Positions 17,022 to 26,492 of a stretch of 64,000 nucleotides of DNA are shown here, piece by piece. The DNA is from Phycisphaerae bacterium (lineage in GTDB: Bacteria; Chloroflexota; Anaerolineae; 4572-78; J111), in assembly GCA_028285035.1 (NCBI GenBank), contig JANQQF010000160.1, positions 1-64,000 of the forward strand, given 5' to 3'. Position numbers and translations under genes: made by a program. Within the stretch, counting starts at the first letter, position 1. The number at the start of each line of letters is the position of its first letter. The notes below the pieces were generated by a model. It saw nothing but the letters and a program-made list of their open reading frames with translations. It searched no databases and had not been told where the DNA came from.

Positions 17022-18401
17022 ATGACAACCATAGCCCCCACATTAATTGAGGCCCTCTCAGCCATCGTAGGTGATGAACATGTCATTACTGAGCCAAAAC
17101 AGTTGATCAAAGGGTCACAGGATTGTTACTGGTACTCACCAGTCTTAAAACCCCTGCTAGAAGATAAAGCAGCCGATATAATCGTTAGCCCAGAGACCGT
17201 GGATGAGCTACGCCAAATTATCACGGTCGCTGTAGAAAACAAAGTTCCCATCGTTCTACGAGGTGCGGGTACAGGTAATTATGGCCAAGGTGTGCCGATG
17301 CATGGCGGCATCTTGGTCAGCACCAAACGGCTCAACAAAATCCTCGAAATCACCCCTGAATACGCACGGGTCGAAGCGGGCACGATCCTCAAAAACATCG
17401 AGATGGAGGCCCGCAAAATTGGCGGCGAGTTGCGCTTCTACCCCAGCACCCTGCCCACGGCCACGGCGGGGGGCTTTTTGGCGGGTGGCTCCGGTGGGGT
17501 TGGCTCGGTCAAATGGGGCAGCCTTTGGGACGAGGGCAATGTGCTCGGGGTGACCATTATGACTGTCGAAGCCGAGCCAAAAATGATGACGATTACCGAT
17601 TATGAGGAGATGAAGGGGGTAGTCCACAACTGTGGTCTTACCTGTATCATCACCGACCTCACCTTGGCACTGGCCCCCGCTGAGCCGTGGGAGCAGTATG
17701 TAGCCGCCTTTGATGACTTCGACTCAGCCCTCCGTTTTGGTGAGTCAATCGCCTACGACGAGAGCTTGACTCGACGCCTCATCACGCCCATCGAATGGCC
17801 GCTGCCCGGCTACTTTCAGCAACTAGTACGTGACGGCGCTTGCCCAGATGGCAAGGCCATCATTCTGCTTTATTTGGTGATGGAGCGAGAGGAACTGGAG
17901 CGCCGGCTGGCTGAGTTTGGCGGCAAAATCACCTGGTACAGCCCGCACGAAAATTTTCATACCAAAGGCTGGCAGCTTTCGGATTTCTCATGGAATCACA
18001 CCACGCTGTGGGCGATGAAGGCCGATGAGCAGTTGACCTACTTACAAGATGCCTTTGAGCCAGATCGATTGCACGAGCAGATTCGGCTGCGGCGCGAGAA
18101 GTATGGTGATGACGTGATCCACCATTTTGAATTCGCCAAGTTTGGCGGAAAACTGGTTCCCGCTGGCTTGAGCATTGTGCGCTTCCACTCAAAAGAACAC
18201 TTGTGGGGGCTAATCGAGTTTTGCGAGTCGATTGGGGTGATGGTGGCCAATCCACATACCCATCGGCTGGACGAGGACTCGCGCTGGAACGGCCAACCCA
18301 TTCTAGACGCGAAAGCCCGCTGGGACCCCCACGGGTTGCTCAATCCTGGGCATCTAGGCAATCTAGAGAAGGCACCACCTCCAAAGAAGATTTACCGATG
18401 A
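17022..18401 (+). CDS. FAD-binding oxidase/dehydrogenase (GlcD/VAO-like)
   Basis: 459 residues with a PCMH-type FAD-binding domain: APIVLRGAGTGNYGQG-like segment IVLRGAGTGNYGQGVPMHGG and PTATAGGFLAGGSGGVGSVKWG. The C-terminus ends with RWDPHGLLNPGHLG, usual in the D-2-hydroxyacid oxidase/GlcD group. It oxidises a hydroxyacid or related substrate at flavin. ATG 17022 has AAAGGAGA in front and is preferred over TTG 16995. It is the first gene of a likely operon that also encodes hydrolases, an ABC importer and a 2-hydroxyacid dehydrogenase-like protein. Confidence 0.88.
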   Translation: MTTIAPTLIEALSAIVGDEHVITEPKQLIKGSQDCYWYSPVLKPLLEDKAADIIVSPETVDELRQIITVAVENKVPIVLRGAGTGNYGQGVPMHGGILVSTKRLNKILEITPEYARVEAGTILKNIEMEARKIGGELRFYPSTLPTATAGGFLAGGSGGVGSVKWGSLWDEGNVLGVTIMTVEAEPKMMTITDYEEMKGVVHNCGLTCIITDLTLALAPAEPWEQYVAAFDDFDSALRFGESIAYDESLTRRLITPIEWPLPGYFQQLVRDGACPDGKAIILLYLVMEREELERRLAEFGGKITWYSPHENFHTKGWQLSDFSWNHTTLWAMKADEQLTYLQDAFEPDRLHEQIRLRREKYGDDVIHHFEFAKFGGKLVPAGLSIVRFHSKEHLWGLIEFCESIGVMVANPHTHRLDEDSRWNGQPILDAKARWDPHGLLNPGHLGNLEKAPPPKKIYR

Positions 18402-18579
18402 TGCTCGGCTAGGAAATTCCAACTCGGCTAAAAAATTGGCAGCGAATTGATAAAATTGACACGAAAAAGGCATAACAATCAGAGAAATTTGTGTAATTCA
18501 TTGCCAAAAAGAGTAGTCTAACATAGTCGCACCTAAGACGACAAAACTCAGCACAAACACAGCAAAGGGACTTAATCCT

Positions 18580-19380
18580 ATGGCACAATCTGCAGACACG
18601 CGTTATCTGGCTCACTTATCGTGGCCGCAAATTGACGCACTCGACAAAGAAGATGGGGTCGTGTTGTTACCCATTGGTGCGGTCGAACAGCATGGCCCAC
18701 ATATGCCCACCCTCACCGACTCGTTGATCGCCACCCATATGGTCGATGAAACCCTGAAAGCACTTCCTCCAGAGGTCAAAGCGTGGGCACTCCCACCGCT
18801 GAACTACGGCAAAAGCAACGAGCACATCAATTTCCCTGGCACCATCACCCTGACCACCCCCACCTTGCGAGCCGTGGTGCACGATATCGCTGACAGTGTG
18901 GCCCGTTCCGGCTTTAGGCGATTGGCCTTTGTCAACGGTCACGGTGGCAATGTGCCTGTGTTACAAGCGGCCACCCGCGATATTCGGGTGGATACCGGAT
19001 TGATGACCTTCTATCTACAATCGGGCATTGTCGGTGAGGCAGACCGGCCTTTTGAGTTATCCGCTGAGGAAGCTCGCTTTGGCTTTCACGCCGGAGAAAC
19101 CGAAACCTCGATGGTATTGGCCATTGACTCATCGCTTGTAGAGATGGACAAAGCGATCAAACACATTGCCAACTTCCCGGAAACCGATACACCGCTCTTC
19201 CTCTTTGGCGGGGCCTCAGCCGCTTGGCTGGCCGATGATTGGGGCCAGGAAGGTGTCTTTGGTGATGCCACCATCGCTACAGAAGAAAAAGGCCACGCGC
19301 TCATTGAGGCCGGGGTAAAACAGTTGGCTAAAATTATCACCGCCATCAGCACCTTTGAGGTCAGTCGGGGGGTGGCTTAA
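18580..19380 (+). CDS. Creatininase-family amidohydrolase
   Basis: 266 residues. Metal ligands expected of the family are present: E and H in GAVEQHGPH, the aspartate in LTDS, H in NGHGGN and E in HAGETETS. Members open cyclic amides (creatinine) or act on small formamides and peptides. The stop overlaps the following amidohydrolase start (TAATG at 19378-19382), so the two are translationally coupled. Paired with cytosine-deaminase-like enzymes it suggests hydrolysis of an N-heterocycle. True creatinine degradation would also need creatinase, which is absent here. Confidence 0.88.
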   Translation: MAQSADTRYLAHLSWPQIDALDKEDGVVLLPIGAVEQHGPHMPTLTDSLIATHMVDETLKALPPEVKAWALPPLNYGKSNEHINFPGTITLTTPTLRAVVHDIADSVARSGFRRLAFVNGHGGNVPVLQAATRDIRVDTGLMTFYLQSGIVGEADRPFELSAEEARFGFHAGETETSMVLAIDSSLVEMDKAIKHIANFPETDTPLFLFGGASAAWLADDWGQEGVFGDATIATEEKGHALIEAGVKQLAKIITAISTFEVSRGVA

Positions 19381-20594
19381 TGGATTGGGTTCTGCGGCAG
19401 GCCCGCATTTCAGATGACGCTCCGCTGCAAGATATTGGGCTTGAGGCAGGCAAAATTACCGCTATAGCCCCGAGCCTAGCAACGCAGGCAGCACAGGAAT
19501 GGGATTTGGCAGGCCAAGTCGTTCTGCCGGGTATGGTCGATCTGCACACCCATCTCGATAAAACCTACGCTACGACTTATAACAAAAGTGGTACACTACT
19601 TGAAGCGATTGAGGTATGGACCGAAGCCAAACGGCAACGCACCCCAGAGCAAGCCCAAACAGCTGTGCGTCGTGCCCTGCAAAATGCGATCAGCTACGGG
19701 GTGACCGGAATGCGCTCCCACGTGAACACGATTGAGACGGAGGACTTGCCCATCGTCGAGGCGATTATGGACGTCTGCCGCCAAATGCAATCACAAATTT
19801 CGGTAGAGTTGGTGGCCTTAGGTGACGCCGCCGCGAGTGCTGAAGCAGATGATGTTCTGGAATGCAGCCTGAATATGGGCGTGGATTATGTGGGTGGGGC
19901 ACCTTCGCTTAGTTCTGATCCTCAAGCCAGTATTGATACCATTTTTGCGATCGCAGAAAAGACGGGTAAGCCTATCGATCTGCATATTGACGAAACCGAA
20001 GACCCCAATATGCTTATGCTGGAATATCTGGCTGACAAAACGATTACTATGGGGATGCAAGGACAGGTGACAGCGGGCCATTGCTGCTCATTGACATTTG
20101 TGGATGATGAGACAGCGGCTCGGGTGATGGACAAGGTGGCTCAAGCCGAAATGACGATGGTGACGTTGCCTTCGTGCAATTTGGTTCTGATGGGACGCGA
20201 GATGTCACCCCCACCACGTGGCGTGACTCGGATCAAGGAATTGCTGGCGCACGGGGTGAATGTATGTGCTGCCTCAGACAATGTACGGGACCCGTTCAAC
20301 CCATTCGGGGCCTATGATCAATTGCAAATCGCCAATCTGACCGCTCATGTCGCCCATATGACAGGCGAGGCTGAACTATACGCCAGTCTAGCAATGGTTA
20401 GCAGCAACCCAGCCCGTGCCTTTGGCAGCGATCTCCCCACCATAGTTGCCGTGGGTCAAGTCGCTGATCTGGTTGTGGTCGAGGCCGCATCGGTATTAGA
20501 GACCGTTCTCTACCCACCGGCTCGACTAGGAACCTTCAAGGCAGGACGTTTAGTGGTCAAGACCACCATCGAGCAAGAATGGCATGACATATAA
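19380..20594 (+). CDS. Cytosine-deaminase-like amidohydrolase (active form)
   Basis: 404 residues of the CodA-like amidohydrolase branch. All metal and catalytic residues are intact: H56-x-H58 (LHTHLDK), H202 and E205 (LHIDET), H234 (TAGHCC) and D300 (ASDNVRDPF). It would hydrolytically deaminate or open a pyrimidine-, creatinine- or hydantoin-like ring with one Fe or Zn ion. It starts one base inside the creatininase-family stop codon. The substrate is unknown. Confidence 0.9.
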   Translation: MDWVLRQARISDDAPLQDIGLEAGKITAIAPSLATQAAQEWDLAGQVVLPGMVDLHTHLDKTYATTYNKSGTLLEAIEVWTEAKRQRTPEQAQTAVRRALQNAISYGVTGMRSHVNTIETEDLPIVEAIMDVCRQMQSQISVELVALGDAAASAEADDVLECSLNMGVDYVGGAPSLSSDPQASIDTIFAIAEKTGKPIDLHIDETEDPNMLMLEYLADKTITMGMQGQVTAGHCCSLTFVDDETAARVMDKVAQAEMTMVTLPSCNLVLMGREMSPPPRGVTRIKELLAHGVNVCAASDNVRDPFNPFGAYDQLQIANLTAHVAHMTGEAELYASLAMVSSNPARAFGSDLPTIVAVGQVADLVVVEAASVLETVLYPPARLGTFKAGRLVVKTTIEQEWHDI

Positions 20595-20681
20595 AACCAA
20601 TGTGTGTATTGTTGTGAAAATGCTCTGCGTTGTCACTAAATCAAGGGGATATTGAAAAATGGCCTACATATCGGAGCAATT

Positions 20682-21923
20682 ATGGATTTAATCATTCGGC
20701 AGGCCCGCCTACAGAATGGCACAATCGTAGACATTGGTATCAAGAATGGATTGATTGAGGCAATCGAAGAGAAGCTGTCGCAGCAGGCTGAACAAGAGCT
20801 TGATGCGGGGGGTAACCTGACCCTACCCGCCTTTGTCAACGGCCAGCTTCACGCCTGCAAATCATACTGGCGACGGCTACTCGCCCAATTACCAGCCGAG
20901 GTACAGCAATTGCCCCGTTTTCAGGCCGCCAGCCATGTCAAAAAGCTTTACACCGAGGCCGATGTCTTTGCCCGTGTCGACGAGGTGATGCAACTTGCTA
21001 TCAAAAATGGCACCTGCGCTATTCGACTGTTTGCCGATGTTGACGCCGACTCTGGTCTAGATGCGGTCAATGGGTTGCTGGCCATTAAGCAAAAGTATGC
21101 CCCACTGATGACCGTCCAAGTGGTGGCGTTTCCGCAGGATGGGGTGCTGGGTGAAGGCACTGAGGAATTGATGCGACAAGCCCTTGAGGCTGGGACCGAT
21201 GTGGTTGGCGGCATACCCTGGATTGAGCCAGATGCGGTACATCAACAAAAGCACATTGAGATGTGTTTCGCCTTGGCCAAAGAATTTGATCGTGACCTCC
21301 ATTTTGTTTGCGATGATGTGGCCGATCCGAATGTGCGCTCACTGGCAGAAGTGGCCCGTCAAGCCATTGAGCAGCACTATCAAGGGCGGGTGTGTGCGAC
21401 ACAGTGTGCTGCCCTCTCGTTTTATCCTGACGATTATGCAGAGCAGGTTATTGAGGCTGTCAAAGCAGCGGGAATCACGATATTTTCCAACAGTCACGTC
21501 TCGCTCATTGCCACCGAATTTGCCCCAGACCAGCATCCTTGGCCCCGCAGCATCACCCGTGTCCGCCAACTCTTGGATGCAGGTGTGCCCGTGGCCTGTG
21601 GGCAGGATGATATTGATAACTGGTTTTATCCATTTGGGCGCAACGACATGTTGGAGGTAGCCCAATTTATGGCCCACAACGGCCAATTTGCCTGGAATGG
21701 CGAGGTTGACAAGGTCATCCCCCTCATAACTAGTGTCCCAGCCAAGGTTCTGGGGCTGGAGAATTACGGCTTACACGTTGGGAGCATAGCCAATTTAGTT
21801 GTTATGGCTGCAAAAGATTGGCACGAGGCAATCCAGTTTCAACCGATAAAACAGTACGTGGTGCTTCGCGGGCAGGTTGCGGCTCAAACCAGTCAACAAA
21901 CCCAATTGATCAATTTATCGTAA
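20682..21923 (+). CDS. Amidohydrolase paralogue with degenerate metal site
   Basis: About 413 residues, clearly related to the preceding enzyme (both begin MD-x2-RQAR and end in the same beta-sandwich). The metal site is altered: the HxH is Q55-x-H57, the catalytic Glu after H207 is Cys210 and the H234 equivalent is Gln241. Only H57, H207 and D309 remain. ATG 20682 with GGAG at 20673-20676 is chosen over TTG 20652. It may use a different metal geometry, act as a non-catalytic partner of the upstream enzyme, or have a new activity. The reading frame is intact and well conserved in length, so it is not simply decaying. Confidence 0.85.
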   Translation: MDLIIRQARLQNGTIVDIGIKNGLIEAIEEKLSQQAEQELDAGGNLTLPAFVNGQLHACKSYWRRLLAQLPAEVQQLPRFQAASHVKKLYTEADVFARVDEVMQLAIKNGTCAIRLFADVDADSGLDAVNGLLAIKQKYAPLMTVQVVAFPQDGVLGEGTEELMRQALEAGTDVVGGIPWIEPDAVHQQKHIEMCFALAKEFDRDLHFVCDDVADPNVRSLAEVARQAIEQHYQGRVCATQCAALSFYPDDYAEQVIEAVKAAGITIFSNSHVSLIATEFAPDQHPWPRSITRVRQLLDAGVPVACGQDDIDNWFYPFGRNDMLEVAQFMAHNGQFAWNGEVDKVIPLITSVPAKVLGLENYGLHVGSIANLVVMAAKDWHEAIQFQPIKQYVVLRGQVAAQTSQQTQLINLS

Positions 21924-22118
21924 GGCATATCAGGAGGTGTCTCTAAACAATTAAACGTTTACATCTGTAAAAACTATCATTCTGCCAGGGTCACTGGGGA
22001 CCCATCGCCAGGATTTTGCCATTACTTGGTCGGAAAATGGCGATACTATGCATCAAACTAAGACGTTGACTGGCAGTACAAATGCTCTAAATTGCTTATC
22101 GAAACTAAGGAGAAGAAG

Positions 22119-25100
22119 ATGAAAAAAGCATATTTAATGTCCCTATTTCTAATACTGTCTTTACTATTGTTTGCCTGTAGTAGTCAAGAGCCTGAGGTTG
22201 CGCCCGAGCCTGCGGAGCCAGCTACCGAGCAGGAAGCAGAGGCTGAACCAACGGAAGCACCTGCGGAAGAAGAGGCAGAAGCTGAAGAGGAGGCCGAGGT
22301 AGAGGAAGCGGCTGAAGAAGAAGTGGTCGAGGAAGAAGAAGCAGAGGCGACTACTGAAGGAAGCATGATGGCGATAGCCGATGCCTGTCCCAGCCCGATT
22401 ATCATTCAGACAGACTGGTTTCCTGAGGCGGAACACGGCGCGATGTATGAATTGATTGGCGATGATTATGTCGTCGATACCGACAATAAGGTGGTCCGTG
22501 GCTCGCTCGTTTCCTCTGGCGAAAACATGGGCATTGAAGTTGAGGTCCGCACGGGTGGTCCCGCCATCGGCTTCCAAAACCCTATCCAACAGATGTATGT
22601 TGAAACCGACATCACCTTTGGCTACGTGTCCAATGATGAAGCCATTTTTGGCGCAGAAGACACCCCGACGATAGCCGTTGTTGCCCCGCTTGAGAAAAAC
22701 CCCCAGATCATTATGTGGGACCCCGAAACCTATCCCGGTGTCGAAACGATTGCTGAACTGGCCGAAACGGGCGCGACCATCCAGACCTTTGCGGGTGGCA
22801 CTTTCATCGATGTTTTCATTAGTGAAGGCATCGTCTCTGCCGATCAGATTGACCCCTCCTATGACGGTTCACCTGCTCGCTGGGTGGCTGAAAATGGGGC
22901 TATCGCCCAACAAGGCTTTGCCTCGGCTGAACCTTACATTTACGCAAACGAAATCGAAGAGTGGGGTAAGCCCGTTGCCTTCCAATTGATCCACGATGCT
23001 GGTTTGGAAATCTACTCTCAGCCGCTCGTTATCCGCGCCGGTGATTTGGAAGATTTACGCCCATGCTTGGAAATGTTCGTCCCAATCGTCCAGCAAGCTG
23101 TTGTCGATTATGTCACAGAGCCAGCTCGTGCCAACGCTATTATTGTCGATGCGGTTGAGAAATTTGAAGACTTCTGGGTCTATAGCCCTGAACTCGCCGA
23201 ATTCTCAGTGCAAGCTCAACTTGATCTTGGTCTTGTGGGCAACGGTCCCGACGACATTGTCGGCAATATGGACCCCGCCCGGGTGCAAGGCGTGATCGAT
23301 CAGATGATTGCGGCTGGTCTTGATGTGCCTGAGGGCTTGACGGCTGAAGATATCATTACCAACGAATTTATTGATCCCTCTATTGGTCTGCCCGAAATGG
23401 CGATGGATGAGGCAATGGAGGAAGAGGCGATGATGGCAGAGCCTGTGGCGCTAGGCAGTGTCTGCCCCAGCCCGATTATCATTCAGACAGACTGGTTCCC
23501 TGAGGCGGAGCACGGCGCGATGTATGAATTGATCGGTGATGACTATGTCGTGGATACCGACCTCAAAGTGGTTCGAGGTTCACTCCTTGCTTCCGGTGAA
23601 GACACAGGCATTGAGGTTGAGGTCCGCACAGGTGGTCCAGCCATTGGCTTCCAAAATCCCATCCAGCAAATGTATGTTGAAACCGACATCACCTTTGGCT
23701 ACGTTTCAAACGATGAAGCCATTTTTGGCGCAGAAGACACTCCGACAATAGCTGTTGTTGCCCCGCTTGAGAAAAACCCACAGATCATTATGTGGGACCC
23801 CGAAACCTATCCCGGTGTCGAAACGATTGCTGAACTGGCTGAAACTGGTGCGACCATCCAGACCTTTGCGGGTGGCACTTTCATTGATGTTTTCATCAGT
23901 GAAGGTATCGTTTCCGCCGATCAAATCGACCCTTCTTACGACGGTTCACCTGCTCGCTGGGTGGCTGAAAATGGGGCGATTGCCCAACAAGGCTTTGCCT
24001 CGGCTGAACCATTTATCTATGAAAACGAAATCGAAGAGTGGGGCAAGCCCGTTGCCTTCCAATTGATCCACGATGCTGGTTTGGAAATCTACTCTCAGCC
24101 GCTCGTTATCCGCGCTGGCGATTTGGAAGATTTACGCCCTTGTTTGGAGCAGTTTGTCCCAATTGTTCAACAAGCTGTTGTCGATTATGTCACAGCGCCA
24201 GCTCGTGCCAACGCTATTATTGTCGATGCGGTTGAGAAATTTGAAGACTTCTGGGTCTATAGCCCTGAACTCGCCGAATTCTCAGTGCAAGCCCAACTTG
24301 ATCTTGGCCTTGTGGGCAACGGTCCTGATGATATTGTCGGCAATATGGACCCAGTTCGGGTACAAGGCGTGATCGATCAGATGATTGCGGCTGGCCTTGA
24401 TGTGCCTGAGGGCTTGACGGCTGAAGACATCATCACTAACGAATTTATCGATCCTTCCATTGGTCTGCCTGAAATGGCGATGGAGGAAGAGGCGATGATG
24501 GAAGAAGCCGTTCCCCTCGCTGATGTTTGTCCCAGCCCGATTATCATTCAGACAGACTGGTTCCCCGAAGCGGAACACGGCGCGATGTATGAATTGATCG
24601 GCGATGATTATGTCGTCGACACCGACCTCAAAGTCGTTCGAGGTTCACTCCTTACTTCCGGTGAAGACACAGGCATTGAGGTTGAGGTCCGCACAGGTGG
24701 CCCAGCCATTGGCTTCCAAAACCCCATCCAGCAGATGTATGTTGAAACCGACATCACCTTTGGCTACGTTTCAAACGATGAAGCCATTTTTGGCGCAGAA
24801 GACACCCCGACGATAGCCGTCGTCGCTCCGTTGGAGAAAAACCCCCAGATCATTATGTGGGACCCCGAAACCTATCCCGGTGTCGAAACGATTGCTGAGT
24901 TGGCTGAGACTGGCGCGACCATCCAGACCTTTGCGGGTGGCACCTTTATCGATGTTTTCATCAGTGAGGGCATCGTTTCTGTCGATCAAATTGACCCCTC
25001 CTATGACGGTTCACCTGCTCGCTGGGTGGCTGAAAATGGGGCGATTGCCCAACAAGGCTTTGCCTCGGCTGAACCATTTATCTATGAAAATGAAATCGAA

Positions 25101-25538
25101 GAGTGGGGCAAGCCCGTCGCCTTCCAATTGATCCACGATGCTGGCTTGGAAATCTACTCCCAACCACTTGTTATTCGGGCGGGTGATTTAGAAGATTTAC
25201 GCCCTTGTTTGGAGCAGTTTGTCCCAATTGTTCAACAAGCTGTTGTCGATTATGTAGCGGCTCCCGACCGAGCCAACGCTATCATTGTCGATGCGGTTGA
25301 GAAATTTGAAGACTTCTGGGTCTATAGCCCTGAACTCGCTGATTTCTCAGTGCAAGCTCAACTTGATCTTGGTCTCGTTGGTAACGGTCCTGATGACATC
25401 GTCGGTAATATGGACCCAGTTCGGGTACAAGGCGTGATCGATCAGATGATTGCGGCTGGTCTTGATGTGCCTGAGGGCTTGACGGCTGAAGACATCATCA
25501 CTAACGAATTTATCGATCCTTCCATTGGTCTGCCCTAA
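22119..25538 (+). CDS. Lipoprotein with three tandem NMT1/ThiY-type substrate-binding domains
   Basis: 1139 residues. A lipoprotein signal ends at LLLFAC, followed by a very acidic Glu/Ala-rich tether of about 60 residues. Three almost identical ~330-residue domains follow, each starting CPSPIIIQTDWFPEAEHGAM and ending NEFIDPSIGLP, joined by Met/Glu-rich linkers. The fold signatures (QTDWFPEAEHG, FAGGTFIDVF, DGSPARWVAENGA) are those of NMT1/ThiY/SsuA binding proteins of NitT/TauT-type importers, which bind pyrimidines, sulfonates or similar anions. ATG 22119 follows AAGGAG. It is normally a one-domain protein. The next two genes encode the cognate ATPase and permease. Confidence 0.9.
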   Translation: MKKAYLMSLFLILSLLLFACSSQEPEVAPEPAEPATEQEAEAEPTEAPAEEEAEAEEEAEVEEAAEEEVVEEEEAEATTEGSMMAIADACPSPIIIQTDWFPEAEHGAMYELIGDDYVVDTDNKVVRGSLVSSGENMGIEVEVRTGGPAIGFQNPIQQMYVETDITFGYVSNDEAIFGAEDTPTIAVVAPLEKNPQIIMWDPETYPGVETIAELAETGATIQTFAGGTFIDVFISEGIVSADQIDPSYDGSPARWVAENGAIAQQGFASAEPYIYANEIEEWGKPVAFQLIHDAGLEIYSQPLVIRAGDLEDLRPCLEMFVPIVQQAVVDYVTEPARANAIIVDAVEKFEDFWVYSPELAEFSVQAQLDLGLVGNGPDDIVGNMDPARVQGVIDQMIAAGLDVPEGLTAEDIITNEFIDPSIGLPEMAMDEAMEEEAMMAEPVALGSVCPSPIIIQTDWFPEAEHGAMYELIGDDYVVDTDLKVVRGSLLASGEDTGIEVEVRTGGPAIGFQNPIQQMYVETDITFGYVSNDEAIFGAEDTPTIAVVAPLEKNPQIIMWDPETYPGVETIAELAETGATIQTFAGGTFIDVFISEGIVSADQIDPSYDGSPARWVAENGAIAQQGFASAEPFIYENEIEEWGKPVAFQLIHDAGLEIYSQPLVIRAGDLEDLRPCLEQFVPIVQQAVVDYVTAPARANAIIVDAVEKFEDFWVYSPELAEFSVQAQLDLGLVGNGPDDIVGNMDPVRVQGVIDQMIAAGLDVPEGLTAEDIITNEFIDPSIGLPEMAMEEEAMMEEAVPLADVCPSPIIIQTDWFPEAEHGAMYELIGDDYVVDTDLKVVRGSLLTSGEDTGIEVEVRTGGPAIGFQNPIQQMYVETDITFGYVSNDEAIFGAEDTPTIAVVAPLEKNPQIIMWDPETYPGVETIAELAETGATIQTFAGGTFIDVFISEGIVSVDQIDPSYDGSPARWVAENGAIAQQGFASAEPFIYENEIEEWGKPVAFQLIHDAGLEIYSQPLVIRAGDLEDLRPCLEQFVPIVQQAVVDYVAAPDRANAIIVDAVEKFEDFWVYSPELADFSVQAQLDLGLVGNGPDDIVGNMDPVRVQGVIDQMIAAGLDVPEGLTAEDIITNEFIDPSIGLP
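22389..25538 (+). repeat. Three near-identical ~1.07-kb coding repeats
   Basis: Unit starts are at 22389, 23466 and 24531 (periods 1077 and 1065 bp, both multiples of three). The third unit is cut by the stop at 25536-25538. Differences between copies are mostly synonymous or confined to the linkers, so the copies are recent or kept alike by gene conversion. Confidence 0.92.
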
Positions 25539-25548
25539 ACTTATTTAC

Positions 25549-25586
25549 AATGAGGGTTGGTGAGAAATTGCCGACCCTCATTTTTT
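25549..25586 (+). terminator. Hairpin between binding-protein gene and ATPase gene
   Basis: AATGAGGGTTGG pairs with CCGACCCTCATT (one G-T wobble) around a 10-nt loop and runs into TTTTTT. It sits inside the operon, so partial termination would give more binding protein than membrane components, as is common for ABC importers. Confidence 0.8.
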
Positions 25587-25632
25587 GATGTAACTTAGGC
25601 GTTACACAATCCCCCTGATAGAAGCGAGATTT

Positions 25633-25728
25633 ATGATGACAGTTACCTCAGTAACAAAACAGGATGTTCCACATCACTCCTTGTCTACAAACAAGAATTA
25701 TCCCATCCATTTAGGAGGGCCAGCATGA
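25633..25728 (+). CDS. 31-codon ORF overlapping the ABC ATPase start
   Basis: ATG 25633 opens a short frame (MMTVTSVTKQDVPHHSLSTN...) whose TGA overlaps the ATPase ATG as ATGA at 25725-25728. It has only a weak ribosome site (AAGCGAG). It may be a coupling ORF after the intra-operon hairpin, or chance. No homology is recognised. Confidence 0.25.
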   Translation: MMTVTSVTKQDVPHHSLSTNKNYPIHLGGPA

Positions 25729-26492
25729 CCCGGCAAGATCCAGCAGGTATAAACAGGGGGAGTGCTGTGCTTTCCTTTACAGATGTGAGCATGACCTTTC
25801 CAGACGGAACACAGGCCCTGCGAGATATCACCTTTGATGTTGCCCCAAAAGAGTTTGTCACCATCGTCGGCCCTTCGGGATGTGGTAAATCGACAATCCT
25901 GCGAATCGCGGCAGGCTTACTACATCAAACTCAAGGTCTTGTAGAGGTGGATCGGGAGCGACTGGGCTATGTCTTCCAAGACGCCACCCTGATGGAGTGG
26001 CGTACAGTGCAGGGAAATGTCGAACTCTTGGCTGAACTGCAAGGGTTCGCGACCAAAGAGCGGAGACAACGGGCCGCTGAGGCCATTGAACTGGTCGGTC
26101 TTTCCGGCTTTGAGAACCATTACCCCAAATCCCTGTCTGGCGGGATGAAGATGCGGGTGTCGTTGGCTCGAACGTTGACGCTCAAACCACCCGTCTTTCT
26201 TTTTGATGAGCCGTTTGGGGCGCTAGATGAGATTACCCGAGAGCGACTCAATGAAGAAACGCTCAAGCTGTTTGAGCGAGAACGATTTGCTGGGCTGTTT
26301 ATCACCCACTCTATCTCTGAGGCTGTGTTTCTTTCGACTCGGGTGCTCGTGATGTCCGCCCGACCCGGCAGACTGGTTGCCTCGTTCGATATCCCATTTG
26401 AGTATCCCCGAAGTCCTGACCTACGTTTTGAAGCCGAATTCGGCGAGTTGAGCCGAGCGGTATCACACGCCCTATTGGAGGCCCATGCATGA
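25725..26492 (+). CDS. ABC transporter ATP-binding protein (NitT/TauT/ThiZ type)
   Basis: 255 residues with Walker A GPSGCGKST, a Q-loop in FQDATL, the signature LSGGMKMRVSLA and Walker B VFLFDEPFGALDE. The switch histidine is in FITHS. The Met in the signature (SGGMKMR) is typical of SsuB/TauB/ThiZ proteins. It energises the importer fed by the triple-domain lipoprotein. TAGGAGGG precedes the start, and its end overlaps the permease start by four bases. Confidence 0.95.
   Translation: MTRQDPAGINRGSAVLSFTDVSMTFPDGTQALRDITFDVAPKEFVTIVGPSGCGKSTILRIAAGLLHQTQGLVEVDRERLGYVFQDATLMEWRTVQGNVELLAELQGFATKERRQRAAEAIELVGLSGFENHYPKSLSGGMKMRVSLARTLTLKPPVFLFDEPFGALDEITRERLNEETLKLFERERFAGLFITHSISEAVFLSTRVLVMSARPGRLVASFDIPFEYPRSPDLRFEAEFGELSRAVSHALLEAHA

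Noticed and set aside
18580..21923. Creatinine degradation pathway
   Set aside because: A creatininase-family protein and deaminase-like enzymes are present, but creatinase and a dedicated carrier are not. The creatininase family is too broad to assign the substrate.
21924..22118. Riboswitch in the leader of the triple binding protein
   Set aside because: Short pairings exist (ATCGCCA/TGGCGAT, GGGTC/GACCC), but they do not form a consistent domain and match no known class.
22164..22589. - strand ORF rich in Phe/Leu/Arg opposite the acidic tether of the triple lipoprotein
   Set aside because: It is the mirror image of the Glu/Ala-rich coding repeat and has no initiation signals.
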